From assembly GCF_014196625.1 (NCBI RefSeq), contig NZ_JACIDZ010000011.1, positions 62,001 through 126,000 on the forward strand: DNA of 64,000 nucleotides, read 5' to 3'. A program made the translations under genes and the position numbers. Below, one piece after another: positions 24,305 to 31,433 of this stretch (positions are counted from its first letter, which is position 1; each line of letters starts with the position of its first letter). The notes below the pieces were generated by a model. It was not told where the DNA came from and searched no databases. It saw only the letters and a program-made list of their open reading frames with translations. This DNA comes from Martelella radicis. GTDB lineage: Bacteria > Pseudomonadota > Alphaproteobacteria > Rhizobiales > Rhizobiaceae.

Positions 24305-24663
24305 GGTTCCACCTCTTTGGATGCGCGCCGCTCTTCCGATTGCTTGGCGCTGTTGTGACAGTGATGGCAAAGGGGTTGCCAGTTGGTGCGGTCCCAGAAG
24401 AGCCGCTGATCGCCCCGATGCGGTATCTTGTGGTCGACCAGAGCGGCCGGCTCTCCGCAGCGGATGCACATGGGGTAGTCTTCAAGGAAAGCCTTGCTCT
24501 CCTTCTCCCACTGTCGGGTGTAACCCCGCTGGCGGGCATTCGGTCGCTTCCGGTCAAAGCGGGCTTTCGTTGCCCTGTCCCGCGCGGCCACGAGCCTGCA
24601 TTGCTCACCCGTCATATGGGTGAGGCCGCAGTATCCACACACGCGCGGGGCTTTGCTCGGCAT
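24301..24663 (-). CDS. HNH endonuclease
   Basis: 120 residues. Zinc-binding CGYCG and CIRCGEPAALVDHKIPHRGD (His of the HNH motif), then NWQPLCHHCHNSAKQ completing the fold. Phage HNH proteins of this size assist terminase cleavage at cos ends and usually lie next to terS; here the gene sits between a capsid-associated gene and the tail tube gene. Its ATGA overlap with the tail tube gene shows it is part of the operon and not a free-standing homing gene. Confidence 0.9.
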   Translation of the reverse strand: MPSKAPRVCGYCGLTHMTGEQCRLVAARDRATKARFDRKRPNARQRGYTRQWEKESKAFLEDYPMCIRCGEPAALVDHKIPHRGDQRLFWDRTNWQPLCHHCHNSAKQSEERRASKEVEP

Positions 24664-24668
24664 GGGCG

Positions 24669-25055
24669 TCAGGCCACCGGCCGTTCGGCGGCATTGCCCT
24701 TGATCAGCACCGCGCCGGCCGCGATCGAGGTGCCGCCATTCTTGGTGACGACGAGCCGGACATAGCGCTTGAAGCCCTTGTAGCCGACCTTCACAACCGC
24801 GTTTTCGGCGAGACTGGCAGGGAACGCCCCTTCCAGGTGACCGGCCGCGACATCGGTGAAATCGCCGCTGGTCGTGGTGTCCGATTCCTGCAGCTTCGCG
24901 GTAAAGTCTCCGGCCGAGTCGATCGCTCCGGTGTTGATCACAACGGCCACGCTGCCGAAGCCGATCAGGTCCAGCGCCGCGCCCGTCACTGTCGCGGTCA
25001 GAACGGCCGGCGCAAGCGCCGCGACCGCTCCGATATTGTTCACAAGATCACGCAT
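24669..25055 (-). CDS. Phage structural protein next to capsid, possible decoration protein
   Basis: 128 residues, MRDLVNNIGAVAALAPAVLT at the start, with DFTAKLQESDTTTSGDFTDV, GYKGFKRYVRLVV and GTSIAAGAVLIKG. This beta-rich form is frequent beside the major capsid gene in alphaproteobacterial siphophages. The role is not established as far as I know; a head decoration or stabilising protein would suit its position. Low-complexity Ala/Val content is high. Confidence 0.68.
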   Translation of the reverse strand: MRDLVNNIGAVAALAPAVLTATVTGAALDLIGFGSVAVVINTGAIDSAGDFTAKLQESDTTTSGDFTDVAAGHLEGAFPASLAENAVVKVGYKGFKRYVRLVVTKNGGTSIAAGAVLIKGNAAERPVA

Positions 25056-25115
25056 ATCGTGTTCCTCATCTGAGATGCGGCATTCGCCGCCGTTGAAATC
25101 GGGAGACGGTAACCC

Positions 25116-26270
25116 TTACGAGGTCGCCATCTTGAGTTTCTTGAACCGCGCGGCCTGAAGCACGCGCCCGCCGACGCGCCGCGTGGCGTGAATGCGGGTG
25201 AGGCCGGAGGTTGCGAGAAGGTAGGGGTTGACCAGAATGGACAGGCTCACCCGGTCGAGGATCCGGTAGGCGGAAAAGTCGCCGTAGATCAGCGGGAAGG
25301 CATTGGCCGCGATATCCTCCATGTCGACCATCTCGACAACCGGACGGCCGAGAATGGTTTCGGGCTGGCCGGCCTGATAGGACGGCTGCCAGAGATAATT
25401 GCCGTTGCCATCCTTCAGCGTGCGGATGACGCCGAGCGTGGTGCCGTTCATGGCCCAGGAGCCGCGACCGCGATAGGTTGCCGGCAGCGAGTACATGAGC
25501 TTGATCAGCGCATCGGCGGAAAGGTTGGTGGCGTGGCCATTGGCGAAAGAGGCGATATCCGGGTTGGTCATGAACCCTTCGGGCTGCTTGGCGCCCGTGC
25601 CGTTGACGAAGGCCGAACCTTCCTTCTGGCCGAAGTCTTCCGACAGCGCCAGGCGCACTTCGGTTTCAGCCTGTCCGGCGCTGTCGGCTAAGAGCTGGTT
25701 GGAGATATCGACGTAGGTCTTCAACTCATGAACCGGAATTTCGGCCTGTCCGAAGCTGGCCGTCGATTCTTCCTGCGCTTCGGTCTCGCCGCCCCACTTG
25801 GCATTGGTGATGCCGGTTCGCTTCGGATAGACCACGGAAGGTGCGCCGGTCGATCGCACTGAAGCGACCGAACGAACGGGAGAGAACTCGACCAGATCCT
25901 TGATGAACTCGGACGACATTTCCGCCGGCGCGAAATAGCCGCCGCTCGGGTCGCTCGAAACCGTCAGCGCCTTGCGCTCTTCGGCGGGAAGGGCATCGCC
26001 GCGCGCCAGATAGATCGAGAACGCCTTGCGCTCTTCAGTCGGCTCTTCGGTTTTCTTGTCGCCGCCCGGCCGGTTGGCTTTCGTCTCCAGCGCCTTCAGA
26101 CGCTCTTCGACCTTCGGGTCGACGCCCTTTTCCTCGACCTTCTTCAGGCGTTCGTCGACGGTTTTCGACAGGTCCTCGATCGCCTTGGTGACGATGTTTT
26201 CGGGGTCGTCTTCCTCACCCTTCAAGATCAGCGCCGAGCTTGCCAGCGCCTGTTTGGTGAAATGCTGCAT
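25116..26270 (-). CDS. HK97-family major capsid protein
   Basis: 384 residues. Residues 1-100 form a charged coiled coil (AIEDLSKTVDERLKKVEEKG), the scaffolding delta domain removed by the protease. The HK97 fold follows: TVSSDPSGGYFAPAEMSSEF near 103, PVHELKTYVDISNQLLADS near 183, and a C-terminal RRVGGRVLQAARFKKLKM. It builds the icosahedral head together with the adjacent portal and protease. Confidence 0.95.
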   Translation of the reverse strand: MQHFTKQALASSALILKGEEDDPENIVTKAIEDLSKTVDERLKKVEEKGVDPKVEERLKALETKANRPGGDKKTEEPTEERKAFSIYLARGDALPAEERKALTVSSDPSGGYFAPAEMSSEFIKDLVEFSPVRSVASVRSTGAPSVVYPKRTGITNAKWGGETEAQEESTASFGQAEIPVHELKTYVDISNQLLADSAGQAETEVRLALSEDFGQKEGSAFVNGTGAKQPEGFMTNPDIASFANGHATNLSADALIKLMYSLPATYRGRGSWAMNGTTLGVIRTLKDGNGNYLWQPSYQAGQPETILGRPVVEMVDMEDIAANAFPLIYGDFSAYRILDRVSLSILVNPYLLATSGLTRIHATRRVGGRVLQAARFKKLKMATS

Positions 26271-26277
26271 AGGTTGT

Positions 26278-26778
26278 TCACCCTTTCAGTTGCGCCGTGG
26301 CGCGGTTGAGGGCTTCTGCCAGTGTCAGAGCCCTGATTGCGGATTTCGCGCTGGTAACCCGTGCGCCGGGATGCATGCCGAAGGTGACAAGCGACACCTC
26401 CCAAAGATCGAGCTTGGTGATTGTCCGGCCGCCGCCCTTGCGCGGACTGGCCTTGCGGGTCTGGAAGCCGACCGAAAGCCCTTTGACGGCGCCAGCCTTC
26501 ACCAGCGCATGAACCTCACGGGCGCGGGCGACTTCCTCGATCAGAAGCGAACCCTTCACCTTGAGGCCTTCATCGTCTTCGTCGGCCTCCGTCCAGGTTC
26601 CGACTGGATCATTCGGATCGTGACCGAACAGGAGAGGAAGCGGCAGCGACACACCCTTAAAAGCGCCCTTTTCGATGACGTCGCCGACACGATCGGGTGA
26701 GCCCCACGGCCACGCGATCCCCTCGATTACGCCGTCATCAAGCGCGGCCAGTTTGGTTTCGAAGAGGATTTTCTCCAT
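26278..26778 (-). CDS. HK97-family prohead protease
   Basis: 166 residues from the ATG at 26778, with GGAGG seven bases upstream; a GTG at 26784 overlaps the upstream stop. Serine protease landmarks: PDRVGDVIEKGAF, the His of PLLFGHDPNDPVGTW near 53, and the Ser in AVKGLSVGFQTRKA near 101. It removes the scaffold domain of the capsid protein during maturation. Eight bases separate it from the capsid gene. Confidence 0.94.
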   Translation of the reverse strand: MEKILFETKLAALDDGVIEGIAWPWGSPDRVGDVIEKGAFKGVSLPLPLLFGHDPNDPVGTWTEADEDDEGLKVKGSLLIEEVARAREVHALVKAGAVKGLSVGFQTRKASPRKGGGRTITKLDLWEVSLVTFGMHPGARVTSAKSAIRALTLAEALNRATAQLKG

Positions 26779-26780
26779 CG

Positions 26781-27170
26781 TCACGCCTCCGGCCTGAAAT
26801 TAGCGCGATCGCCGGCAAAGGCATCCGCCTGCGCCTGTATCCATGTGCCGGCGCAAAGGACGCGAACCACGGCCTTGTGGGTCATGGCGATAGCCTTGCC
26901 ATCCTCCTCGATCTCCCAGCGCAGAACGCAGCGGGCGAGCATGTTGAGGCGGGCCTTTTCGCGGCTGGTCGCCGAAACCTTGCCGTGTTCGTCGGCAGCC
27001 TCGGCAAGCTCATCCATCATCGCGATGCGGGCGCGCCGCTGGGTGTCGCTGTCGGGGCCTGCCATCCAGAACCGCATGCCGGTTTTGGTCCCGGTCCACG
27101 GATCGATGATTTCGAGCATGCGGCCCTTGTCCTGGTCGGCCACGTTGGAAAGAACGTCACTCAGGTCCAT
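26781..27170 (-). CDS. Phage protein of unknown function between portal and protease
   Basis: 129 residues from the ATG at 27170. Motifs: EIIDPWTGTKTGMRFWMAGP, then DSDTQRRARIAMMDELAEAA and a C-terminal WIQAQADAFAGDRANF. This D-P-x-T-G...A-G-P-D-S-D pattern recurs in small proteins of alphaproteobacterial phages, usually near tail genes, where a tail-assembly-chaperone role has been suspected; that is a guess here. It overlaps the portal 3' end by 14 bp and shares a GTGA junction with the protease gene. Confidence 0.6.
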   Translation of the reverse strand: MDLSDVLSNVADQDKGRMLEIIDPWTGTKTGMRFWMAGPDSDTQRRARIAMMDELAEAADEHGKVSATSREKARLNMLARCVLRWEIEEDGKAIAMTHKAVVRVLCAGTWIQAQADAFAGDRANFRPEA

Positions 27171-28377
27171 TGCCGGGCTCCTGTGTCTGGTCATCGAGCG
27201 CAGGCCCGCCATTGTGGCCAAGGCCTGGCTGGTTGCTGCCCGTGTTCGGGTTCGCATACTCCTCGCCGCCATCGCGCGGCGGCAGGTCGAGCCATGCCCG
27301 GCCCTCATTGGGGTTCAGCACGCGGCTTGCGATAAGGCTGTTGATCGCCGTCGCACGGTCGTTCAGATCGGCGCGGGTCAGGTCGTCGCGGTCGAAGCGA
27401 ATGCGGAAATCGCCGCGCTCCTCAGGCAGAAACAGCGCCCGGCGAAGCGCGCCCTCCAGCGCTCGCAGCCACGGCTCCAGCGTGTAAGAGAGGAATTCCT
27501 TGCCCATCTGCTCCGAGTTCGACCAGGTGGCGCGGTCGAGGTCGTAGATCATCGATGGCGGGACGCGGAAGGCACGGGCGATTTCGATGATCTGAAATTT
27601 GCGATTTTCGAGGAATTGGGCGTCGGTCGAGGTCAGCGTCATGGCCTGCCAGGTCGCGCCGTCCCAAAGAATGGCCGTGCGGCCGGCATTGTCTGGACCT
27701 TCATGGGCGGCACGCCAGGCCGCCCCCATCTTCTTGAAGCCTTCGTCGCCGAGAGGTTTCGGAGACTGGATCACGCCGCCGGGACGGGCGCCGTTCTTGA
27801 AGAGCTTGCTCGCGTGCCCTTCCATGTCCTTTGCCGCGCCGATGGCGCCGGCGGCGAGCGCCAGGCACGACCGACCGAAGGGGCCGCGAAGATGGACGAT
27901 ATTCTGCGCGTCCTCGGCGCGATTGTTGATTTTGAAGCTGGGTTCCTGCCGCCCGTCGGCGCTGAAGTCGACGGTCACATGGTCGGGCTCATACCGGACG
28001 ATTTCCCGGACTTCATCGCCGACGCGGTTCACCCAGGCGATGCCGCCGCGATCATGGGTCAACGCCGTGGCGACGAGATCGCGGATCAGCTCGAAGGTCG
28101 AGGTCCAGTCATTGGGCCGGTCAGCCAGAAGGCGGGCGACCGGATGTTCGGTCTCGCGTGTCCAGTTGTTCCCGTCGCGCCTTTCAACGATGATATCGAG
28201 CGTGGCGGATGCTTCGGAGATCAGGCGGATCGACGATTGTACGGCCGGGACCGTGAGCGCCGTCGCAAGCGACACAGTGGATCCTGCCACGCTCCCGCCG
28301 GTGAACAGCGCGTATTCCGCCTCGGTCGGATTGCCGAGCGATTTTTTTTCAGAACGTGGAAAGGGCCATATCTTCAT
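27157..28377 (-). CDS. HK97-family phage portal protein
   Basis: 406 residues from MKIWPFPRSEKKSLG at 28377. Portal landmarks: a VPAVQSSIRLISEASATLDI helix near 42, FGRSCLALAAGAIGAAKDME near 170, and the PSMIYDLDRATWSNSEQMGK segment near 280, followed by the EPWLRALEGALRRAL helix. The tail ends GLGHNGGPALDDQ, a form common in rhizobial phages. It forms the dodecameric DNA gate of the head. The family range is 380-420 residues, so it is full length. Confidence 0.95.
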   Translation of the reverse strand: MKIWPFPRSEKKSLGNPTEAEYALFTGGSVAGSTVSLATALTVPAVQSSIRLISEASATLDIIVERRDGNNWTRETEHPVARLLADRPNDWTSTFELIRDLVATALTHDRGGIAWVNRVGDEVREIVRYEPDHVTVDFSADGRQEPSFKINNRAEDAQNIVHLRGPFGRSCLALAAGAIGAAKDMEGHASKLFKNGARPGGVIQSPKPLGDEGFKKMGAAWRAAHEGPDNAGRTAILWDGATWQAMTLTSTDAQFLENRKFQIIEIARAFRVPPSMIYDLDRATWSNSEQMGKEFLSYTLEPWLRALEGALRRALFLPEERGDFRIRFDRDDLTRADLNDRATAINSLIASRVLNPNEGRAWLDLPPRDGGEEYANPNTGSNQPGLGHNGGPALDDQTQEPGNGPE

Positions 28378-28417
28378 GTTCCATTTTATGCCCCCAATCG
28401 AGTCGTTTTCGGAAGGT

Positions 28418-28443
28418 GACAACTGGGGACAACTTGGGACACG
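28418..28443. repeat. Tandem 10-bp repeats upstream of the portal gene
   Basis: GACAACTGGG, GACAACTTGG and a partial GACACG follow each other from 28418 with a 10-bp period, one helical turn. They lie in the 226-bp non-coding gap (28378-28603) between the Rep-like and portal genes. They could be binding sites for a regulator or for the packaging enzyme; the rest of the gap shows no gene. Confidence 0.5.
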
Positions 28444-28603
28444 AAATTTTCCTTACTAAATGTCACGCGCTTCCGCCGAAAACCCCATAACATATTGGTT
28501 CAAAATGGTTTTTCTTCCCAATTAGAAAAAATCTCGCGCAAACCTCCCCGCACCGGTCCCCGATAAGGGCGGGAAGTTTGAGACCACCCCCGGTCTGGCG
28601 CGG

Positions 28604-29524
28604 TCAGTCCGCGAACCTGTATCCATCGCGATCGATATCCACGATCGGCCCGCTATCTTCGGGGTCCAGTTCCGGCTCGCCCCGCAGGTTCCGGATGGCG
28701 CGCGCCTGACGCTGCCGAACAGCCGCCGCATAATTCGGGTCGCGGCCCATTTCGCGAACTTCGGACAGTTCATGTTCCAGCCGTTCACGGACTTCCCGCT
28801 CCCTGTCAAGGCGCTCATGAAGTTCATGGCATTCATGCCGAACGTTGCCATCGTCTTGTCTCTGCGATGCGAAATCGTCAGGTTGACGCCACCTCTTCCA
28901 TTCGAAAGCCTCTTTCGGCCTTTCCTCACGACGATTGTTCGTAGTGTTATTGTTCTTGGTCTTCGAGGGGTTCAGCTTCTTGAACCCTATCAGGTTCTTC
29001 AGCCATCGCTTCCATTCCTGCGACACGATGCGAATGATGTTCGTGAGGTTCTTGCGTCCAGGCCGTGGCCGCTCCTGAATAGCGATATAGGGAGAAGCGC
29101 CGGACCGTGCTTTGCGGAAAGCATTCTGACAGGTCGTTCTTGATACGCCCGCAAGCGCCGCGATCTTGTCAATCGGAAGGTCACAGAGTCCGTTCCGCTT
29201 AACCTGTTCCGCTACGATGCTAAGCGCCGCACGTTCGCCTTCAGTGAACTCCTCACGCATTTCCTTGGGCAACCGGCTTGATCCGGCCCACGACCGCTTT
29301 CGCCGGCGGGATGCGTCCCGGTCAGGCGAGGCAACGCGCAGGCGATCCTTCTCGATAAATCGTCCTGGCCGACGACCGCCAACATTGCGCGGGCCGTGAA
29401 ATGCCCGCCAAGTGTGGGCTTTCCCTGTCTCATAGGCATGGGCCAGTTCACCGTCACCAGTCCAACCACGCGCGACGATGGAACTGCGCAGGAGCGCAGC
29501 CGAGGGAGCGAAGCTGTCTGCCAT
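28604..29524 (-). CDS. Rep-like winged-helix protein with coiled-coil tail
   Basis: 306 residues from the ATG at 29524, overlapping the preceding stop (TGATG). Residues 95-180 form a winged-helix region: TEGERAALSIVAEQVKRNGL, PIDKIAALAGVSRTTCQNAF, then a basic NIIRIVSQEWKRWL. A charged coiled coil follows (RLDREREVRERLEHELSEVR near 235). Such proteins occur in rhizobial plasmids and islands as replication-initiator-like DNA binders. It is the only candidate replication protein in the element. Origin binding is inference. Confidence 0.68.
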   Translation of the reverse strand: MADSFAPSAALLRSSIVARGWTGDGELAHAYETGKAHTWRAFHGPRNVGGRRPGRFIEKDRLRVASPDRDASRRRKRSWAGSSRLPKEMREEFTEGERAALSIVAEQVKRNGLCDLPIDKIAALAGVSRTTCQNAFRKARSGASPYIAIQERPRPGRKNLTNIIRIVSQEWKRWLKNLIGFKKLNPSKTKNNNTTNNRREERPKEAFEWKRWRQPDDFASQRQDDGNVRHECHELHERLDREREVRERLEHELSEVREMGRDPNYAAAVRQRQARAIRNLRGEPELDPEDSGPIVDIDRDGYRFAD

Positions 29525-29733
29525 CACTGCCCCCCGAAGTCGATCTCGTGAGCGCGCTTGGCGGCGTCAATGGCCTGCAAGTTCGTAAGACCAAATCGGT
29601 CTTTGAGGGCAGGTACGAACGCCGACCCAATCTCATCTCTGTGCTGGTTGAGACAATTCGCTGCTTCTTCAAGACGTGCGTCATCGTCCCGAAAATCAGT
29701 TGGATTTTCGGTCGTAACCCTTTGATTTCTCAT
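29524..29733 (-). CDS. Small hypothetical protein, first gene of the structural operon
   Basis: 69 residues, MRNQRVTTENPTDFRDDDAR at the start and NLQAIDAAKRAHEIDFGGQ at the end; the KDRFGLTNLQAIDAAK part could be a short helix-turn-helix. Translationally coupled to the Rep-like gene. Its ribosome-binding site GGAGAA lies inside a perfect 9-bp hairpin stem, so translation may be controlled by structure or by a bound protein. Confidence 0.6.
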   Translation of the reverse strand: MRNQRVTTENPTDFRDDDARLEEAANCLNQHRDEIGSAFVPALKDRFGLTNLQAIDAAKRAHEIDFGGQ

Positions 29734-29735
29734 CG

Positions 29736-29747
29736 GGTATTTTCTCC
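29736..29747 (+). repeat. Right copy of the 12-bp sub-terminal repeat
   Basis: GGTATTTTCTCC, identical and same orientation as 12288-12299. Here it also forms the left arm of the adjacent hairpin (29739-29762). Confidence 0.5.
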
Positions 29748-29762
29748 GGATTTGGAGAAAAT
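29739..29762 (-). promoter_or_regulatory. Perfect 9-bp inverted repeat covering a ribosome-binding site
   Basis: ATTTTCTCC (29739-29747) and GGAGAAAAT (29754-29762) pair exactly around a 6-base loop. Read on the minus strand, the second arm contains GGAGAA followed by ATACCCG and the ATG at 29733. It could be an RNA hairpin hiding the ribosome-binding site, or a protein operator. Confidence 0.55.
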
Positions 29763-29791
29763 CGTTCGGAAATTCAGCCTTTAAGCTGGGC

Positions 29792-29838
29792 CTCTGACTC
29801 CGTTAGTCCTGGTTCGAATCCAGGTTCCCCAGCCATTT
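29792..29838 (+). repeat. attR core: 47-bp direct repeat of the tRNA-Gln 3' end
   Basis: Identical to 12231-12277. It is followed by a T-run (CCATTTTTTTCC) that probably was the original terminator of tRNA-Gln before insertion. The 5' half of the tRNA is absent here, so this copy is not a functional tRNA. Confidence 0.95.
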
Positions 29839-30047
29839 TTTTCCTGCCTTGTTCAACATGATCTCCAGTCACGGACCCTCTCATCCTGAATTTTCAGGGT
29901 GTGGTTTGATGGCGGGTACAATTTCGGCGTCTGTATTTTTTGCGCGGTATGGCTGTATGGACGACCTAAAGTCACAATGGGCGTGACAAAGCCGCGAGGA
30001 CCCCTTAAGGAAGCCGAAGCAGATGTTGGAAAAGGTCGGTTCCGCCA

Positions 30048-30428
30048 ATGCCGCTTGTTGTCGAACAATTCCTGAAGTATGGCCTTGTCGGCGTAATGAA
30101 CACGCTCATCACGCTGTTCGTAATAGCGGTTCTGAGCTATCTCGGCTTTTCTCCTGTCGCCAGTAACATCATCGGCTATGCCTGCGGGTTGCTGAACAGC
30201 TTCATCTTCAACGGCCGGTTCACCTTTGCCTCGTCTTACAACAGAAGGGCGGTCTACCGCTTCCTGGCAGGTTTTGCCGTGGCTTATGGCCTCAACCTGG
30301 TCGTCCTTGTCGCTTTGACGCGGCAAGGCGAGTTGCCTGAAATGGTCTCGCAAGTCGTGGCGATGGTGGCCTACAATGTCTGTTTCTTCCTGGTCATGAA
30401 ATTCTGGATTTTCGAAAAAGATGGCTGA
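30048..30428 (+). CDS. GtrA-family membrane protein (polyprenyl-linked sugar flippase)
   Basis: 126 residues with four membrane helices at about 8-28, 35-55, 73-93 and 100-120. The FLKYGLVGVMNTLITLFVIA opening and GLLNSFIFNGRFTF segment are typical of GtrA. GtrA proteins help move undecaprenyl-phosphate-linked sugar across the inner membrane for O-antigen or teichoic modification. It is coupled by an 8-bp overlap to the glycosyltransferase gene, and is the first gene after attR, 209 bp outside it. Confidence 0.92.
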   Translation: MPLVVEQFLKYGLVGVMNTLITLFVIAVLSYLGFSPVASNIIGYACGLLNSFIFNGRFTFASSYNRRAVYRFLAGFAVAYGLNLVVLVALTRQGELPEMVSQVVAMVAYNVCFFLVMKFWIFEKDG

Positions 30429-31386
30429 TCCCTATTCCCTGGATGTCGTGGTTCCCTGTTACAACGAGGAAGACAATCTTCCCCACACCATTCCAGTCCT
30501 TCATGACTATCTCGCAGGCCTTCTCACGCGGGAGGACGTGAGCCTGGCTCGGTTCAGGATCATCCTCGTCGACGATGGCAGTTCGGATCGGACCTGGCAG
30601 CAGATCGAGGCGTTTACGCGGGAAATCGGCGCTACCGGTTTGAAGCTCAGCCGCAATTACGGCCACCAGAATGCCATGCTGGCGGGCCTTTCGGTCGCTG
30701 ATGCCGACGTCGTTCTGACGATTGACAGCGACCTGCAGGACGATATCAACGCCGTTCTCGAGATGTTGAAGGCTTACCAATCCGGCGCGGATCTTGCGCT
30801 CGGCGTTCGCCGCTCGCGCGGCGAGGACAGTTTCTTCAAGAAGAACACCGCGAAGGGATATTATGCGTTGATGAAGCTGATGGGCGCGCAGATCATACCC
30901 GATCATGCGGACTTCAGGCTGATGTCGCAAAAGGCGCTCAAGGCGCTCCTGGCGCATGAGGAGACAAACCTGTTTCTGCGCGGGATCATTCCGAACCTCG
31001 GTTTTAGGGCTGAGGTTATCAAGTATGACCGGCAGACGCGCGAACATGGCGAGACCAAATACACGCTCAGGAAAATGCTCTCGCTGGCCGTCAACGGCGT
31101 GACATCGTTCTCTGCCGCGCCGCTCCGGTTCGTGGCCGCCTTGGGTATTTCCGTGTTTGTGCTTTCGATGTTGCTTGCTTTCTGGTTCCTCATGGAGCGG
31201 CTGTTTGTCGCCAAGAGCACGGTTCCGGGCTGGGCCTCGACCGTGCTGCCGTTGTTGTGGCTCGGAGGCCTCCAGATCTTTTGCATGGGGATCATCGGCG
31301 AATATGTCGGCAAGATATATCTGGAAGTGAAACGGCGGCCGCGGTTCATTATTGATGAAGAAATTAGCGCTGCAGATATTATGTAA
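30421..31386 (+). CDS. Family 2 glycosyltransferase (GtrB/DPM1-like)
   Basis: 321 residues. GT-A catalytic domain 1-225 with VVVPCYNEEDNLPHTI, LVDDGSSDRTW and the metal site TIDSDLQDD near 102. Two C-terminal membrane helices at about 238-260 and 275-300. GtrB enzymes charge undecaprenyl phosphate with glucose or another sugar on the cytoplasmic face. Together with the upstream GtrA and downstream membrane protein it forms a three-gene gtr-type cluster for serotype modification. Confidence 0.93.
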   Translation: MADPYSLDVVVPCYNEEDNLPHTIPVLHDYLAGLLTREDVSLARFRIILVDDGSSDRTWQQIEAFTREIGATGLKLSRNYGHQNAMLAGLSVADADVVLTIDSDLQDDINAVLEMLKAYQSGADLALGVRRSRGEDSFFKKNTAKGYYALMKLMGAQIIPDHADFRLMSQKALKALLAHEETNLFLRGIIPNLGFRAEVIKYDRQTREHGETKYTLRKMLSLAVNGVTSFSAAPLRFVAALGISVFVLSMLLAFWFLMERLFVAKSTVPGWASTVLPLLWLGGLQIFCMGIIGEYVGKIYLEVKRRPRFIIDEEISAADIM

Positions 31387-31433
31387 GTATATTATATGTA
31401 TCTATATTGAATAACTAATGTAAGGTGTAGGGA

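Larger units (their letters stand above)
12231..29838. mobile_element. 17.6-kb integrated phage-like element at tRNA-Gln
   Basis: Bounded by 47-bp direct repeats, with the integrase gene next to the intact tRNA and pointing toward it. Content: integrase operon (12322-13883), regulators and small genes (13900-17043), and a minus-strand operon (29733 down to 17040) with Rep-like, portal, protease, capsid, HNH, tail tube, neck, TerS, TerL, tape measure and zinc-motif proteins. Nearly all structural genes overlap by 1-4 bp. I see no tail-tip, fibre, holin, endolysin, polymerase or primase gene. It is either a reduced prophage or a satellite-like particle element needing a helper. The boundaries are firm; the biology is inference. 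Confidence 0.93.

Noticed and set aside
26845-28419. 524-codon plus-strand open frame opposite the portal gene
   Set aside because: No ribosome-binding site or motif; the minus-strand portal and neighbouring genes are clear.
28522-28929. Alternative frame at the end of the Rep-like gene
   Set aside because: Shifted shadow of the Rep-like coiled-coil region, no coupling to neighbours.
12231-29838. Interpretation as a classical gene transfer agent cluster
   Set aside because: It has att repeats, an integrase and AlpA-like gene, a different gene order and no tail hub genes.
29792-29838. Second tRNA-Gln gene at attR
   Set aside because: Only the 3' part is present; acceptor 5' strand and D-arm are missing.
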